Assembly (NCBI GenBank): GCA_023846275.1 | Contig: CM043872.1 | Location: 11,835,170-11,899,169 of the forward strand | Source: Vanilla planifolia | Lineage: Eukaryota; Streptophyta; Magnoliopsida; Asparagales; Orchidaceae | Length of the DNA: 64,000 nt | Direction of reading: 5' to 3' | In this document: positions 12,001-24,701 of the stretch, in pieces | Layout: the number at the start of each line of letters is the position of its first letter | Numbering within the stretch: position 1 is the first letter of the stretch | Translations under genes and position numbers: made by a program | The notes under the pieces: generated by a model | Databases searched by the model: none | Seen by the model: only the letters and a program-made list of their open reading frames with translations | Told to the model about the DNA's origin: nothing

Positions 12001-14331
12001 GGTTTGTGTAACTTTTATTTCAACAATTGATAGCTTGATGTATTAATGTCCATACAATTCATTGTTAAAAAGGTATTTGATAGATATTAAAGCAGTCTTA
12101 TTATTAAACATTGAAAACTTCCAAGAAGATCGTCAACTGCCTAGATAATGAATTATGAAGTTGTTTATTCAAGAAATTTTCCCATTTTAGCCATAAACGT
12201 TTCTACGACTTAAGTTGTTGATTCATAATCAAAATAATAGATGAAATATTTGATATATTTTGAAGTCTCTAGCGTAGCTTGTATTACCATAATTTTGTTG
12301 GTTGAGATAAAGAATATTGATTCGAGTTGAGCCATCAGCCAGTTTTGATGTGTGCACATAAGGTTTCTTTTTTAATCAAGATTATAGTGTTTTTTTTTTC
12401 TTAGGATTTTTTTACTATTTCATGAAATGATTATATGGGTCTAATGGGAGAATGCAATAATATTTTTTGGCCTAAATAATTTAAATTGTGATGTCTATTT
12501 TTCTAATTTATTTACTTCAATTGTAATAGTTGGTTTCTTGATTTATTATAGGACTAACATGGTATGTATGAATATGGATTATTAAATCAAATTATAAGGT
12601 TTTAATTTGAAATAATTTTTAAATCAAATAGAGGTACAATGGTACTTTGTTTGATAGTCTTACACGGTATTATTTATGGCCCATCTCTTATGAGATTTCT
12701 CATTAAAGATAAAAAAATTTATCATGCGGTTCTTACCATCTAGTATCTAGATCTAGTGTTGACCACATGAAATCATTTTGAGACCACAAGCACGAGCTAC
12801 AATGGTTTAATCCCTCAAAGTTTAGATTTTAATGATTCAGGTGACGAAGACACATGGTCTTGAGAAATTGGACATTGAGTATATCAATAATTATATATTA
12901 TGAAGATAGTTTGAGGCTCATTTGTCTCATTGTGGTTGTCTTCTATTAAGCCAAAGGTCATCTCGTTCGCCCTGGTATTTCAAAACAAAAGATTGCAACT
13001 ATTTTTGTAGGATGAAAAAGTGAGTGCTTTTCTTGATGATATTAGAATGATCTTTGTTGGTTTTGATGCACATCAGATGAGCTTTCATCAACATGTCTAT
13101 AAAAGTAACATGAGCAACCTCATTTTGAGGTTAAGCCATTTACACCAGTTTTATCTATAAATTTCCTTCCTCCTTCTGAAGGAAAATCCAGTTCTTATCT
13201 TCTTTTCTTCTCTTCCACATGCTTTCCCTCCCTGAATAGAAGAAACTCTACATTTTTACGTTTTGTGATTCCCTAAAAAAGAAAACCAGTTCCTTGTTAT
13301 CTAATTTTCTTTATCTTCTCTTTGTAATCTGTGATTCTCACCAAGTAGATATCTTGTCTAACTCTCCTCGAAAGTTTTGCTTCAACACTAATAAAAGCAC
13401 TAGAATATTTAGTGCTACGGAACATTAGAAATACCAGGGCGACAATCATATTATCCTGATTGGTTGATAATCTTGCATCATTCTACAACTCTTAAGCGTA
13501 TTTCAGTGATGGCAATCAATAAGTTGCTTTTGCCTTAAATGTTTACATCATACACTAACCTTCTTCCCTCTCCTTTCTCTCCTGCTATGATCGTTGTACA
13601 TCTGATTCATTCTTTTTCAGGAACCCTTGCCGCTACACTTTCCAGGCACAGGTCAAAGCTTGGGGTGTACATGGGATGCATGAAGTCCGGCCCTGTCCTA
13701 GCTCAGAAGTGAGCATCACATGGAACTGTGTAACATTTATATTTCCCATGCCTTGTTTGTTTAATCAACGTACTAGCTGTGTTGCAGGGGGGTGAGGTAT
13801 CATGAACCCGAGTATTGGAAATTTGGTGAATATGGAAACAAATATTTCCGACATGCCACTGGCCAACTGTATGCAATTTCAAGGGACTTGGCCATTTACA
13901 TATCCATAAACCAGTAAGCAATCTGTTTTACCTGTTGCTATAATAATATCAATCGTTTACAAGCCATAAAACATTATTTTTCCAGGCACGTACTGCACAA
14001 GTATGCAAATGAGGATGTCTCTTTGGGAGCTTGGTTTATTGGATTGGATGTCGAACATATTGATGATCGTAGACTATGTTGTGGTACCCCACCTGGTAAT
14101 TTAACCAGTTCTTGAGGTTTGCTTTTTATGTTTATTCTGCTTTAGCTTCAGGATTGATTTGTTTTGTTTTGCTGATGTTCAGACTGCGAGTGGAAGGCCC
14201 AAGCGGGCAACATCTGCGTTGCCTCGTTTGATTGGAGCTGCAGTGGGATTTGCAGGTCAGCCGAGAGGATGAAAGAGGTCCATCATCGCTGCGGTGAAGG
14301 CGAAAACCTTCTGTGGAATGCTGCATTTTAG
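6018..14331 (+). CDS. Beta-1,3-galactosyltransferase, GT31 family with DUF4094 (B3GALT2-like)
   Basis: Golgi type II membrane enzyme predicted to add beta-1,3-linked galactose to arabinogalactan-protein glycans (role from family knowledge). Eleven exons: 6018-6139, 6880-6973, 7130-7194, 7292-7503, 7593-7656, 8098-8170, 8298-8418, 13621-13708, 13788-13913, 13986-14095, 14183-14331. All borders are GT/AG; phases match and the CDS is 1224 nt (407 residues), normal for the family. A short cytosolic tail is followed by a membrane segment at about 22-39 and FTNRMW (38-43), typical of the DUF4094 N-terminus. A helical stem (about 95-117) leads to the catalytic domain with RDSVRATW (154-161), RFVIGH (180-185), the metal/UDP-binding DDD (243-245) and EDVSLG (331-336), then a Cys-rich C-terminus. 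Wording is very close to Arabidopsis At1g05170-type proteins. The ATG is the first in frame and sits just before the membrane anchor. Intron 7 (8419-13620) carries a copia element. Confidence 0.95.
8754..9174 (+). repeat. 5' LTR of the intron-7 copia fossil
   Basis: The LTR starts 'tgttagaaaattttgtgg' and ends just before the primer-binding-site-like sequence. It matches the 3' LTR in three blocks: the start with 'aaattgtgat', 'gaactaatatgg'-like text near 8841, and 'cactaggatatttagcac' with 'tcttgcat' near 9011-9095. Confidence 0.6.
12453..13547 (+). repeat. 3' LTR of the intron-7 copia fossil, probably enlarged by an insert
   Basis: The repeat starts right after a 'gggagaatg' purine tract. 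It matches the 5' LTR at its start (12453-12600) and again near 13400-13547; the roughly 0.7 kb between has no counterpart in the 5' LTR. Either this copy received an insert or the 5' copy lost the segment. Confidence 0.5.
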
Positions 14332-17300
14332 ACATAAGATTGATGACAAGAGCTTAGCAAGGGTGCAAATTTTAAGCTGAAAGGTTACATCGAGGGGCTT
14401 CTCTATCCATGTGTATGTAATGGATGCAAAAGAATTCCTCTGAGAGGCTCAGTCCATTTTAGCATGTGTCTCTTAAGAGTACAAGAATAGGAGATTTGTG
14501 TGAGGAGGCAGTTCAGCCCCGGCATTCTTTCGAACATTTGGTGGCCATTTAATACATCTTCTGTTATTTTGGCCACCTGCGTCAAATAATCAACGCTACC
14601 ATTATTTATCCGTGTCTTTTCAGTGCATGATGTAAATTACATTGTCTAATGGCAAATTGCAGGCTGCAATAAGTCAAGGTTAGCTTGAATGCATTTTTCA
14701 AAGCTGTTTGTTTGTCTTGTCATATTTTTATTAAAATGTGATGCCAAATGATTATAATGAAAAAAATATTTATTTATTTACTTCATGTTAATATTTTCTT
14801 AAAAATTACAACAAAAAATGACTAGTTCAAACACAAAAAAAATTGAAGAAACAGCCTTGTATGGCAATGGCGAGCATTCGAAGTGGCCAAAAGAGAATTA
14901 GCACGCTATTTGCAAATATTTTTTTCGAGTTTCATAAAGAGCAACAAAAGGTAAGAGGGCATAGATGATCTCACAAAAAGGATTAATTAGAAGGAAATAT
15001 TACATTAAATAGTAAATTTCAATTTCTTGGCATTGCAAACAGGGAAGAATAAGATGAGTGTTGATGCCATATTTAGTGTGATTGATTTAAAATAAAATCT
15101 TATACTTGAAAGAGATCAAATTTATGGAACTTCTTAGAGAGAATTATTAGAGAGAAAGAAAGTTTTTCCTTTTCAATTTAAGTAATATAAAAGAGATTTC
15201 AAAAATGAAATATAAAGAAAACTAAATGCGGTTGAAAATAACTAAATATAAGAAATAGATTTGAATGATGTTTTCAAGAAAAAAGAGTCGCCTTTTTGTA
15301 GAGGTGCCTTGAACATTTTTTTATAGATAAAAAAGATAGTGAGAGAAGATGTGACATCATCTTCTATGTGAAATTATGTGAAATGACACTTGACATGTTA
15401 TTATGATTATTAAGAGTGTCATTTGTATTTGAAGTGGGTTGGTAGATGTACTGATGTGATCATTACTTAAAATTGTCTTAATAGTAATCATATCTTGAGA
15501 ATGAGCAATGGCAAAGCTTCTTCTCTTACCATAGACAATTATCTCTCATAAAGGGAGGAGTACAAAATGATTAGTGTCGCCAAGTTTGATGAACAATGCT
15601 CTCATAGCAATGAAGAGTGGATTATAGTTTAACATTCAATACCCATGTAGAAACATTGTAAGCCTCATGAGAGGTCTCAAGATTTATAGTTAAATTCTTT
15701 ATAAAATTTTGCATCTTCATTGTTTTTTCAATTCATTTTTCTCAATTGTAGTGCACAAAAAATCATTGCACAAGAGAATATACAAAAAATAGTCTACAAA
15801 AAGATACAACCATTTCATAATCATAAATATCATATAAGTAACATAATATTTGGGATAAGTAAAAAAAACTTATCGATTAATGCCCTTTTTCTTCAAATGA
15901 GCCATAGTTTGAAATTTTTGAGTTCGCCATTTCCTTCAAGCCTTGTTTCCATATCCATTCTTTAGTCTTGTCCATTGCTTAAGAAGATTGCTATGATAAA
16001 AATGTCAAGATGATAGAATAGAACTATGAGTATGAATAAGAATCTAAAAAAATACAAAACTAACTCATTCTTAAAGTTTAACTCTAACCTCATCAATGAG
16101 ATTTTAGGATATATCAAGTTTCTTCTTCAAATTAAGTTGATTAACCTACTATGCAAAATAATTTACCATATGATTTTGTTGTTTCCACACTCGTCTCTTT
16201 AATAGGAACTAAATCATTAGAAAAAGGAAGCTAAATGATGCATATTTATTTTGTTAGAAGCAAGAAGTTAAATGATCATTGAAGAGCACCAATTTTGACT
16301 ATTGAACAAGATACAACTAAACTTTTTAGAAAATAAAATAGCAATGGTTAGTGATGCTAAAAGAATTAAAAAAACATTTCTTAAAGAATCATGTACTTGG
16401 TGAATTTTGCTCGTGATGTCAAGGAGATGGTAGAAGTTCATGTTAAGGTATTCTAAAGGAGTAGATGTTCCTTTAGCTATTAAGAAGCTATGAATTAAGG
16501 TATTTATAGGAGCATCCTTATTGACAAAGAGATACATATTATTCTTCAACTTGTCTTCAGTAAGAAGTTGGGACATTTTCCCTCCTAGTCAAATTCACAT
16601 CAACTATATCTTCTAGCAATAAGTATTAACCAATTTTGGACTACTTTCCTTGCCTCTTCTTTCGATTAATACCAATTGCCTTTTCACTATGCTTATTTAG
16701 ACTTTATTACATTTTAATCACTATAAAATATACGTAATAAACAACAAGAATATATCATAATATATTAGTGTTAATTATGCACACACTTTCCCTACTTTAA
16801 GCCTATAGCAAAAATCTCGTCCATTTTGATACTAAATTTGTCATGTTAGATACTGAAGTGTCACGCAAATTCAATACTATTATTTTTATGTGGTCATATT
16901 GAAATTTCTTTTTTGACCAAGAATTAAATGTAACAATTTATTAAATAAATACTTTTACTTTCTTCATTAGATAAAGAGATCAATAGAAAAAATAAGTGTA
17001 GTAACAAAATCCAAATGATTACATGCTATCTTAAGCTATATAATATTCTCACATGATTCATATAAATTATGACAACAATATTTAATTACAATAGTTTAAC
17101 TTCCCAAAATTACAATATGCTTCCTATTTACAATATCTTCCACACTTTATATTATTCCCTATGTGTCTCGTGCTGTAAGCTATCTATATTTGTAATATGC
17201 TAGACAATGTGTGGTAAGTCATTATCATAAACTCAGTAGACAAAATTAACTTCAGTTTCATAGACAAATTAGATCAAAGAGCATGCTAAGTATATGCAAA

Positions 17301-18399
17301 AATAAAAAAATAAAAAATCATATGTTGTAGAATTATGTCATGCAAAAGATAGATATGAACATACCAATGTAGTTTTCTTGTGACTTATTAATTGCTCTAC
17401 ATTCTTTCTAGATAATTTTCTAACATTTTTGGTATTTTCCTTTTATATGACTTAATATCACCTAGGTTATATTATTGATTAAACTTGAACGATGAATATA
17501 TATATACATACATATATATATACATAATTGACATGATTATATCACATCACTCAATCTTGTTCTAATACAAGTAAAATTCATGTCACATAAAATCATTATA
17601 TTCATTATATGACTTTTAATGCATCTTTAATTTGACATAAAGATTGAATAAAGTCAAATAAGTAAACAAGCATTGACCATATCAGCATTACATTATTGTC
17701 AAATCATTTACCTAACTATCAAAGAGTTAAGTATTCAATTTCCCTCCTTTCTTTCTTGCCATTACACATAAGGCATACAAATTGCTTCTAAATTTCATTT
17801 ATTTATACTCAACATGCTTTATTATGCTCTTTGTTTATTCCTACTATTAATTACATCCTTTAAGTTCCAAGTGATCCATCAAATTAAGAAATTCTTTTAA
17901 TATCCTAAAAGGTATAAAATATTATTGAATTAATATTTTAATAAATAAGTAATTTGGGAAAATTTATTTGTCACATTTTGATAAATTACAGGATTTCTAA
18001 GCTTATCAAAAGGAAGGAAAATAATCATCCTCTCAGACATGCAAATTTATTATTTTGAAATTCTATTAAGTGTTATCAAATTTGGATAAGTCATTTAAAT
18101 TAATACAATTAGTAATCATTATCAAAAATAGACTATGAGTCTTAAAAAGAGAGAGGTAGAGAGAGAGAGGACATAAAATAGTAAAACACAAAATTATTAT
18201 GAATTAAGTGGCATAAAGTTTATAAAATTTGGACATGAATGGATCGAGAGCTAAAATTATAAAAAAATATATTATTATTTTAGTTTGGATGATGTTTAGA
18301 TAAAAAAATTATTTGTTTTATTTAGGATTAAAGCATTTGATCTAAGTTTTTGTTTATTTTATTTTTTTATAATAATATTATTTTTTACTAATTAATTAA
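14332..18399. other. GT31 3' flank and AT-rich intergenic DNA, no gene seen
   Basis: The first few hundred bases probably hold the 3' UTR of the galactosyltransferase gene; no poly(A) site could be fixed. Beyond that the sequence is AT-rich. A 102-codon minus frame at 16268-16576 has no recognised family content, so it is not called a gene. Confidence 0.5.
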
Positions 18400-19090
18400 T
18401 ATTATTATAATGTACTTTTTATAAGCTGATAAAGGAAGATTTTTGACAATATGATCAAGATCAAATAATTTAAAGTAAAATAATTAATGCTTTAGTCTTA
18501 GGATTTTTCTAAGATAATTAATTTAATAAAATTTAATTTCTATGTATTATATGAAAGATTTCAAACTTAATATTTTAATAAAAATAAAATTAAAATATCC
18601 CAAATTAAATTCAAAATATATCTCTTTGTAGTTTGTCACTTCAACCAAGATGATCTTCATGAGATTTAACATTTGCTTCTCTTTTTCTTCAATTTTTCTC
18701 CTAAAAATGAGCATCGATAATCTAAAATTTGAAAATTTACTTAAATAAATTAATTAAAAATACTTAGGATTTGTTATTATCAAATAAATTATTATAATTA
18801 GGGGTCAACAATACAATAGTCTCTCCCTTTTGATAACAACAAAACCTTTAATAAAATTAATAAAATATATAATTAATTATAAAAAGAATATACAAGATAA
18901 TAAAAAATAAGCTCTCCTTAAATATCCATCATTACTAGATTAATGCTCTCATTAATTTATGTTTATTTCAATTTTTTAATTTCTATTCTCTCTCTCTTTT
19001 TATTATCATTCAAAAGGAGTCAATATTTGTTTTCTAAAGTATTCACAACCTCAAGATTTTGTAAAATTATCAATCAATTGATCTATTTTT
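18400..19090 (-). mobile_element. Second copia relic: pol end plus start of 3' LTR, family L
   Basis: On the minus strand, 19090 down to about 18813 repeats the pol-end and purine-tract junction seen at 2997-3270. From about 18812 downward the sequence follows the family L LTR start ('gacccctaattataataat', then 'tgataataacaaatcctaag'). Similarity fades below about 18400. It is an old, broken fragment whose LTR end is not recognisable. Confidence 0.5.
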
Positions 19091-20283
19091 TTTAAAACCT
19101 TTTTGTTCTAATCACACTTTTATTTGATGGTTTAGGGGTCAACACAACATATGTTACTTTATTAGACCATTTGATCATTTTTCATATGACCATTTGAAAC
19201 TCATTGAACAACCATTAAATAGCTCGATGAGCACTTGATTGAGATTTTATTTCATTCTTTATTCTTATCAGATTGTTTTATCCATTAATTGGATTGTATG
19301 ATAATCATTTAGAACAATTTGCTTTTATTACAAATATTGACCCTTTTTTCAAAATTTAAAAACAAGTTCAAATAGCCTCATAAATTCACATTACAAGTTT
19401 TTCCTTCCACATGCAACTTTGTTACATGCAAAAATGTGGGTCTATATAAGATTCCATGATAATTGAGATTATACATGGAAAACTTTCTTGATTTGAAATC
19501 AAAATTTTGTGTGTTATCTTCTTTAGATCAAACTCCTTTCCTCAATCCTTCCATATGTGGGTTCCTCCTCTTTAAGCCCACCAATTTCTTATGATTTTTT
19601 TAGGACTTTCTCTCTCTCTCTCTCTCTCTTACTCTCTCTCTCTCTCTCTCCTATATCTATTTGACACATATCACATTTTTATTAAAGGTTTTTAATATAT
19701 CCTTTAATTAAACAAATGTAGTGTCCTTTAATCAATTTTAATCTTTTATTATTACTACTAAACTATATATAATTTTAGTGAAATCATTATCATTGACTTC
19801 TGTGTATTATATTCAACTATATGTACTATTTATTCTTTGTCCTTTGAAGTCACACATACACAATAGTTTGTAAACCTTTTACAAAAATACTCATTTTTAA
19901 GTCTTTTCTCGCATTTTATTCACTTTAGAATTTCATATATAAATAATATCTAGTAATAAGTATAATTTTATTTCTTAGAAAGTAATAGAACATTTTACAA
20001 GGTGTCTTATATACATTTCATTAAACAATTATTTCAAATCTTTAAAATGATTTTATTTTTTGATGGAGCTCTTCAAGATAAGTCTAATAGTTTCTATCTC
20101 ATTTTAGTTAGAGTTTATTTGAAGTTTAAGTAATAAATTGGGAATTAAATAAAGTGATTGTTTAATTAACTATTAAAAGCTTAAATCTAAACCTAACTCT
20201 AAATCTTGATCAATTGTTCTCCCAAGTTTCCTATTTGCAACTCCTTTCTTTCTTTTCATTTGAAGGAAGTGTGGAAATTATTA
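19091..20283. other. AT-rich intergenic DNA with an interrupted (CT)n tract
   Basis: No gene seen. An interrupted CT microsatellite runs from about 19608 to 19650. The rest is AT-rich, without recognisable repeats of other parts of the window. Confidence 0.5.
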
Positions 20284-21264
20284 TATTATAAACTTCTAGT
20301 CATGATATTTTTTCTATAATAACAAATTTTAAATATTTTTAATGAATTTAGTTGAGTGAATTTTTAAATTTTAAAATAGTTCATGTATATTAATGGGAGA
20401 AATTGAAGAAGAAGAGAAACAAGTGTTAGATCTCATGAAAAGTATCTTGGTTGAAGTAACAAACTACCTAGACATACATTTTGACTTTGTTTTTAGATAT
20501 TTTAATTTTATTTTTGATTAGGATGTCAAGCTTGATTGAAATTATTCTTTCAAGGCACATAAATAAAATAAATTTTGTTTAAATTAATCATCTAAAAAAA
20601 TATTCAAGTTTCTAATATTTTTATCATCGTACCTTAATCATCTTAAGAATTATTTTTTAATATCTTTGAAACTTTTATTTCAATCATAATTAATTAAAAA
20701 ATTAAATAGAAAAAAACCATCCTAAACCTACCAAACCCATTTGCTACAATAATCAGGTCAATGCATCACTTCCTAACACAGATGAAAGTATATCAGATCA
20801 AGGGCATTATTCCCTATATTAGTAAATCAATTAATCATATGTTACTAACAACACTGGTTCGTAAATCAATTAATCATTGTAGCTTATTTTTATTTCATTA
20901 TTATGAGGGTTTAGTCAACTTATCATTTGGTGAAAGAATTATAAAGATTATTTTTTTGTGCCTGATTTTTGTCAAGGATGGATATAAGCTTAATTTTAAG
21001 TCTAACCACCTAAAATCATTTAGTATACTTTTAAATTATTGTAACTTTTTATTTCATAATATATTTTTAAAATAATATTATTAAACAAAAATTAATATAT
21101 TTTAAAATAAAACTAAAATTTGTATCAAATCACTTATAAAGATTTTCTCAAACTATTTAAAATAATTATATTAAAAATATTTTATTTAATTATTTTTGTA
21201 AGAAATTAAAATTGTACTTCTAGTAATTCACCTCCTCTCCCCCTTCTTGTTGAACCATACTTTA
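20284..21264 (+). mobile_element. Solo LTR, family L, internally shortened
   Basis: The repeat starts 'tattataaacttctagtcatga', as in the copy at 43668, and continues with the 'gaagaagagaaacaag' and 'gaagtaacaaac' blocks. It ends with 'tctcccccttcttgttgaaccatacttta'-like text. No primer-binding site or coding region adjoins either end, so it is best read as a solo LTR. At about 0.98 kb it is shorter than the 1.77-1.79 kb copies and lacks part of the middle. An old fossil without a clear target-site duplication. Confidence 0.55.
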
Positions 21265-23118
21265 GAAACCATAGATCCTAAGTTATCAATCCTTTCCCTT
21301 TATGATCTCCTCTTTATTTCTTCTCTCTCACATGCTTAATATGGCATTCCAAGGGGTTTTAACTCAAGATCTTTGTATGCACCCATTGCCTTTATTTTAT
21401 CTTTTGATTCTTAGCTAAGTATTTTTCTTGAATTCTAATTATGTTATTGCTCTTGGTTTGGTTTAAATTAAGAAAGGTAAGTGAGAGAAAGAGGGCCAAT
21501 GAGCCTTGAGTATTTAGGAGAGTGAAATTGAGATCTCTCAAATAATTACAAAAAATGAAGAGAAAATTTTAGGTAAGCATCTGTGCATTATTTTCCTTAA
21601 TAAGATTTTAAATTGGTATATGTGCTATGTATGATTTGAGATATGTTACATTGAATAAGCTAGAATATATGATTTAATGGGATGAAACTTATTAAAAACT
21701 AAAAACAAGTACAAAAAGACAAAACATGTGATTATGAGATGTGATTTCTAATATATGGGATCAAAAAGAAAAATACATTCAAGAAGTAAGTATCATCTAA
21801 TAGATTGATGTGTATATATACTTATTTTTATTATCCCTTGAGCATGTCATGATCTTGAGCATGTTATAATAATAAAATATAACTACATGTGATCATGATA
21901 TATGATTTAACATGTGATTTGTTCAAAAAGATATTTGGTTTTATTTTTCATTTAAGATCTAGATGATTTGTTATCTTTGTGCTTTGCATGAATGAAAACA
22001 TAAAAATTTGATAAATAGACATAAGGCAAATAAAAGATAAAGAATGAGAAATTTATGAAGTGATAAATATTTGTATCATTTGATATGACACAACAATTAT
22101 ATGACTTATTATTGTGACAAAATGGGAAATATTTGAATAAATGAGATGTAAGTTTCCTAACAACATTATTTTTAGCTTGAGTATGATACTCAAAACCAAG
22201 CTAGTTTGTCATTAATTTACCTTTGTATTTGCAAGATGTTTTTGTCATAGTCTATGTTGTGTCATGATATGGTACTAGATGATATATGATAAGTTGTGCC
22301 TTCAATAGATTGAGGCATCCTAAAAGATTGTCATTGAGACGTTGAGTGTAGGTGAGTGTGGCCCATGCTATAGTTGTCACTAGATTATGTAAGGAGTGGG
22401 TAAGTGTGGTTTTTAGAGCCATGATATGTGAGATATGATATGATAGTGGGTTATTGAAATGTGCATATAGATGGAGGCCTTCATATTGAAAATCTTTTAA
22501 TAGGGCTAGTCCTATGAATATGGATGCGAGATTGTTTTCTTACCATTACTTATGCAAGTTATAGCTTGATTCTTTTTGTTTATGCCATTATATATTTTTC
22601 ACTTCTTTGTTATTGTTGTCAATTATTGTTATATTTACTTAATTATTTATGATTTTTCTATTTATTTTCCTTGAGGTTCGTCTCATACTTACATTAAAGC
22701 CTCTATAGCTTCATAACACTAACAAGGGAAACAGAGTGACAAATAATTTAAATGTATACATTCAGTTTTCTTTTTTTGTAGATTCTTTTGAAGTCGTATG
22801 GTCATGTTGGGTTGATGGTGAAACTCATTATATACTAATTGTGTTGTATTATAACGATAATTGATATATTATCTATATGTGTTTCGAGAGGACAATGGAT
22901 GATTTTTAGACTTTGTAGATGTTATTTGTAGTTAATTTATTATACATTTTTAGTATTTTTTTTTTCTTTTAATATATGATATAGTTGTCGGAGATATTAT
23001 ATATTTTATTATGTTGTATAGCAATAAGTTTTTTATACATATAAATACAAATAATTTACAAGGGAAAATCATCTATTTGAATTCTAAATTTTGATTAATT
23101 TAAATGGTTTAATGGAAT
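21265..23118. other. AT-rich intergenic DNA, no gene seen
   Basis: No recognisable coding sequence or repeat structure. The block ends at the target-site duplication of the solo LTR that follows. Confidence 0.5.
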
Positions 23119-23867
23119 AATAGTGTAACAGCCCTAGTTTTCTCTTATTTGTATTTTTATATTTTTTTTTATAGAAAGAGCTCTGTGAGACGAATCCAAC
23201 GATATTTAATTTGTAATTTTCGGAGCTCTAATGAATAAATTATGAATTTTTGAAGATTTGGGATAAATTTGTAACGTAGAGGATAGATCTGTAATTTTTA
23301 AATGTCGGCTTAGTTCAAATCCGATTGGCGAAGGATATATTTGCAAATATAAAATTTAGAAGGGGTTTTTTGCAAAAACGTGGTTCACGAACCAAGGGCT
23401 TATCGGTTTCGACCGCGTTTATAAAAGGCCGACCCAGGTGCGTTTGGAAAAGCGCTTCTACGAAAAACGACGGCGAAGAGTTTGCTGGAGTGCGACGGCG
23501 AGATTTCGGAGAACATCTTAAAGAAGTTTCTGCACGCTACATTAACATCCAACGAGGATTCCGTGAGCATTGGACGCGACAGTAACGGCCGGCGAGGATT
23601 TCCGGCACGCGACAGTGACGGCCGGCAAAGGTTTCCGTAAGGTAAGAAATAATTTTTTTATTCATCGTTAGGGTTACGTAATTTTTTCGGTGAGCGGGGG
23701 AGACCGAGAGGCGGAAGCCGAGCCGGATTCGATTTATTCAGCACATGAAACGGCCGATCCAGCGCCGGCGAAAGATTTCGGTTTCGCCGGACGCGAGAGA
23801 GAGAGGGGAGACGGCGTGAACCGGTCCAGGCTTTGGACCGGGTTACGCTGTTGAACCGGATGCCGAG

Positions 23868-24070
23868 GCGCGCGGTCCAGCACGCCGAGCATCCGGTCCA
23901 GCACCAAGCACGCGCGGTCCAGTGTCGGGCGCGGGCGGTCCAGCGTCCGCGTAAGCCAGATTTATTTTTAGAAAAAGCCGTTTGGAAAAGCTTTTAGAAA
24001 GCTTTTTCTGCGCGGGCGGTCCAGCGCCGAACGTGCGCGCGCGGTCCAGCGGGCGGTTCAGTGCCGCGTA
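23868..24070 (+). repeat. Cluster of GGTCCAGC-type short repeats inside the solo LTR
   Basis: About six copies of GCGGTCCAG(C/T) or CCGGTCCAGC, plus degenerate forms, lie within 200 bases, separated by GC-rich spacers of variable length. They account for much of the GC island. The minus-strand frame at 23843-24142 that reads through them is a by-product of the repeats. Confidence 0.7.
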
Positions 24071-24499
24071 AGCCCATCTTTTGGGATTATTTTGGGGTGT
24101 GTTTGGGAAAGTTTTTAGAAAGCAATTTTGACTAATAAGCATATTTAAATTAATTATTTTTGTATTTTACGGGCTTGTAGGACATCAAGAAGGAACAGAA
24201 GTGAGTAAAACAGTTGGTACATCAAATTCAGGTAGATAGATTTCTAACCCTGTGATGTAGCGCATTACTATGTATTTGCTTTACATGATTTTCTTTCAGT
24301 TACATAGTGTTTGGCTGTTCTATATGTTGATGTTTCTTTCATTTGCATGACAACTAAAAAGGGAAGAAATAATATAGTACAATATGCTAAAGAAAGGGAT
24401 GAAACAATATAACATGAAAGGACTTTTGATATGGCATGGGTTGATGTTTGGGAAATGACAAATATATAAAAATGGATTCCCAGAGAACATTATCCTCAC

Positions 24500-24701
24500 C
24501 ACTAGGCTCAGCGTGTGGGATCGCAGGGTATCGATCTTCGGATCAGATATCTGCCTAGTGTTATGTGCTATGACTCCATGATGATTACACCAGGCTCAGC
24601 GTGTTGGATCGCAGGGTATGGTACCATACCTGCCTGGTGGCACTAGGCTCAGCGTGTTGGATCGCAGGGTATCGATCTTCGGATCAGATATCTGTCTAGT
24701 G
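24500..24701 (+). repeat. Three tandem hairpin units inside the solo LTR
   Basis: Units at 24500-24560, 24588-24639 and 24641-24701 share 'AGGCTCAGCGTG', a near-identical 'GGATCGCAGGGTAT' and a closing stem. Outer stems are CACTAGGC/GCCTAGTG, CACCAGGC/GCCTGGTG and CACTAGGC/GTCTAGTG, so the second unit keeps pairing by a double change and the third by a wobble. Units 1 and 3 have an inner GATC-TTCG-GATC hairpin with the very stable cUUCGg loop type; unit 2 has the palindrome GGTATGGTACCATACC instead. Confidence 0.8.

Larger units (their letters stand above)
8754..13547 (+). mobile_element. Old copia LTR element inside GT31 intron 7, sense orientation
   Basis: The whole fossil is about 4.8 kb. 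A 5' LTR at about 8754-9174 is followed by a primer-binding-site-like 'tggtgtcagagc' at 9177-9188, close to the plant initiator-tRNA-Met type. Degraded reverse-transcriptase sequence lies around 11170-12640, where stretches such as '[11 protein letters not shown]' and 'GFLRLSQKA' can be read. A purine tract 'aatgggagaatg' precedes a 3' LTR starting at about 12453 and ending near 13547. The two LTRs share their start, a middle part and an end; the 3' copy is longer, probably through a later insertion. The element is heavily broken and LTR divergence is visible by eye, so it is old. Without it, intron 7 would be only about 0.4 kb. No clean target-site duplication was seen. Confidence 0.75.

Noticed and set aside
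16268-16576. 102-codon minus frame
   Set aside because: No recognised motif and AT-rich codon content; it could be a decayed element part, but nothing supports a gene.
20761-21075. 104-codon plus frame
   Set aside because: Falls inside the family L solo LTR, which is non-coding.
23843-24142. 99-codon minus frame in the GC island
   Set aside because: Produced by the GGTCCAGC motif cluster of the solo LTR; no protein family resemblance.
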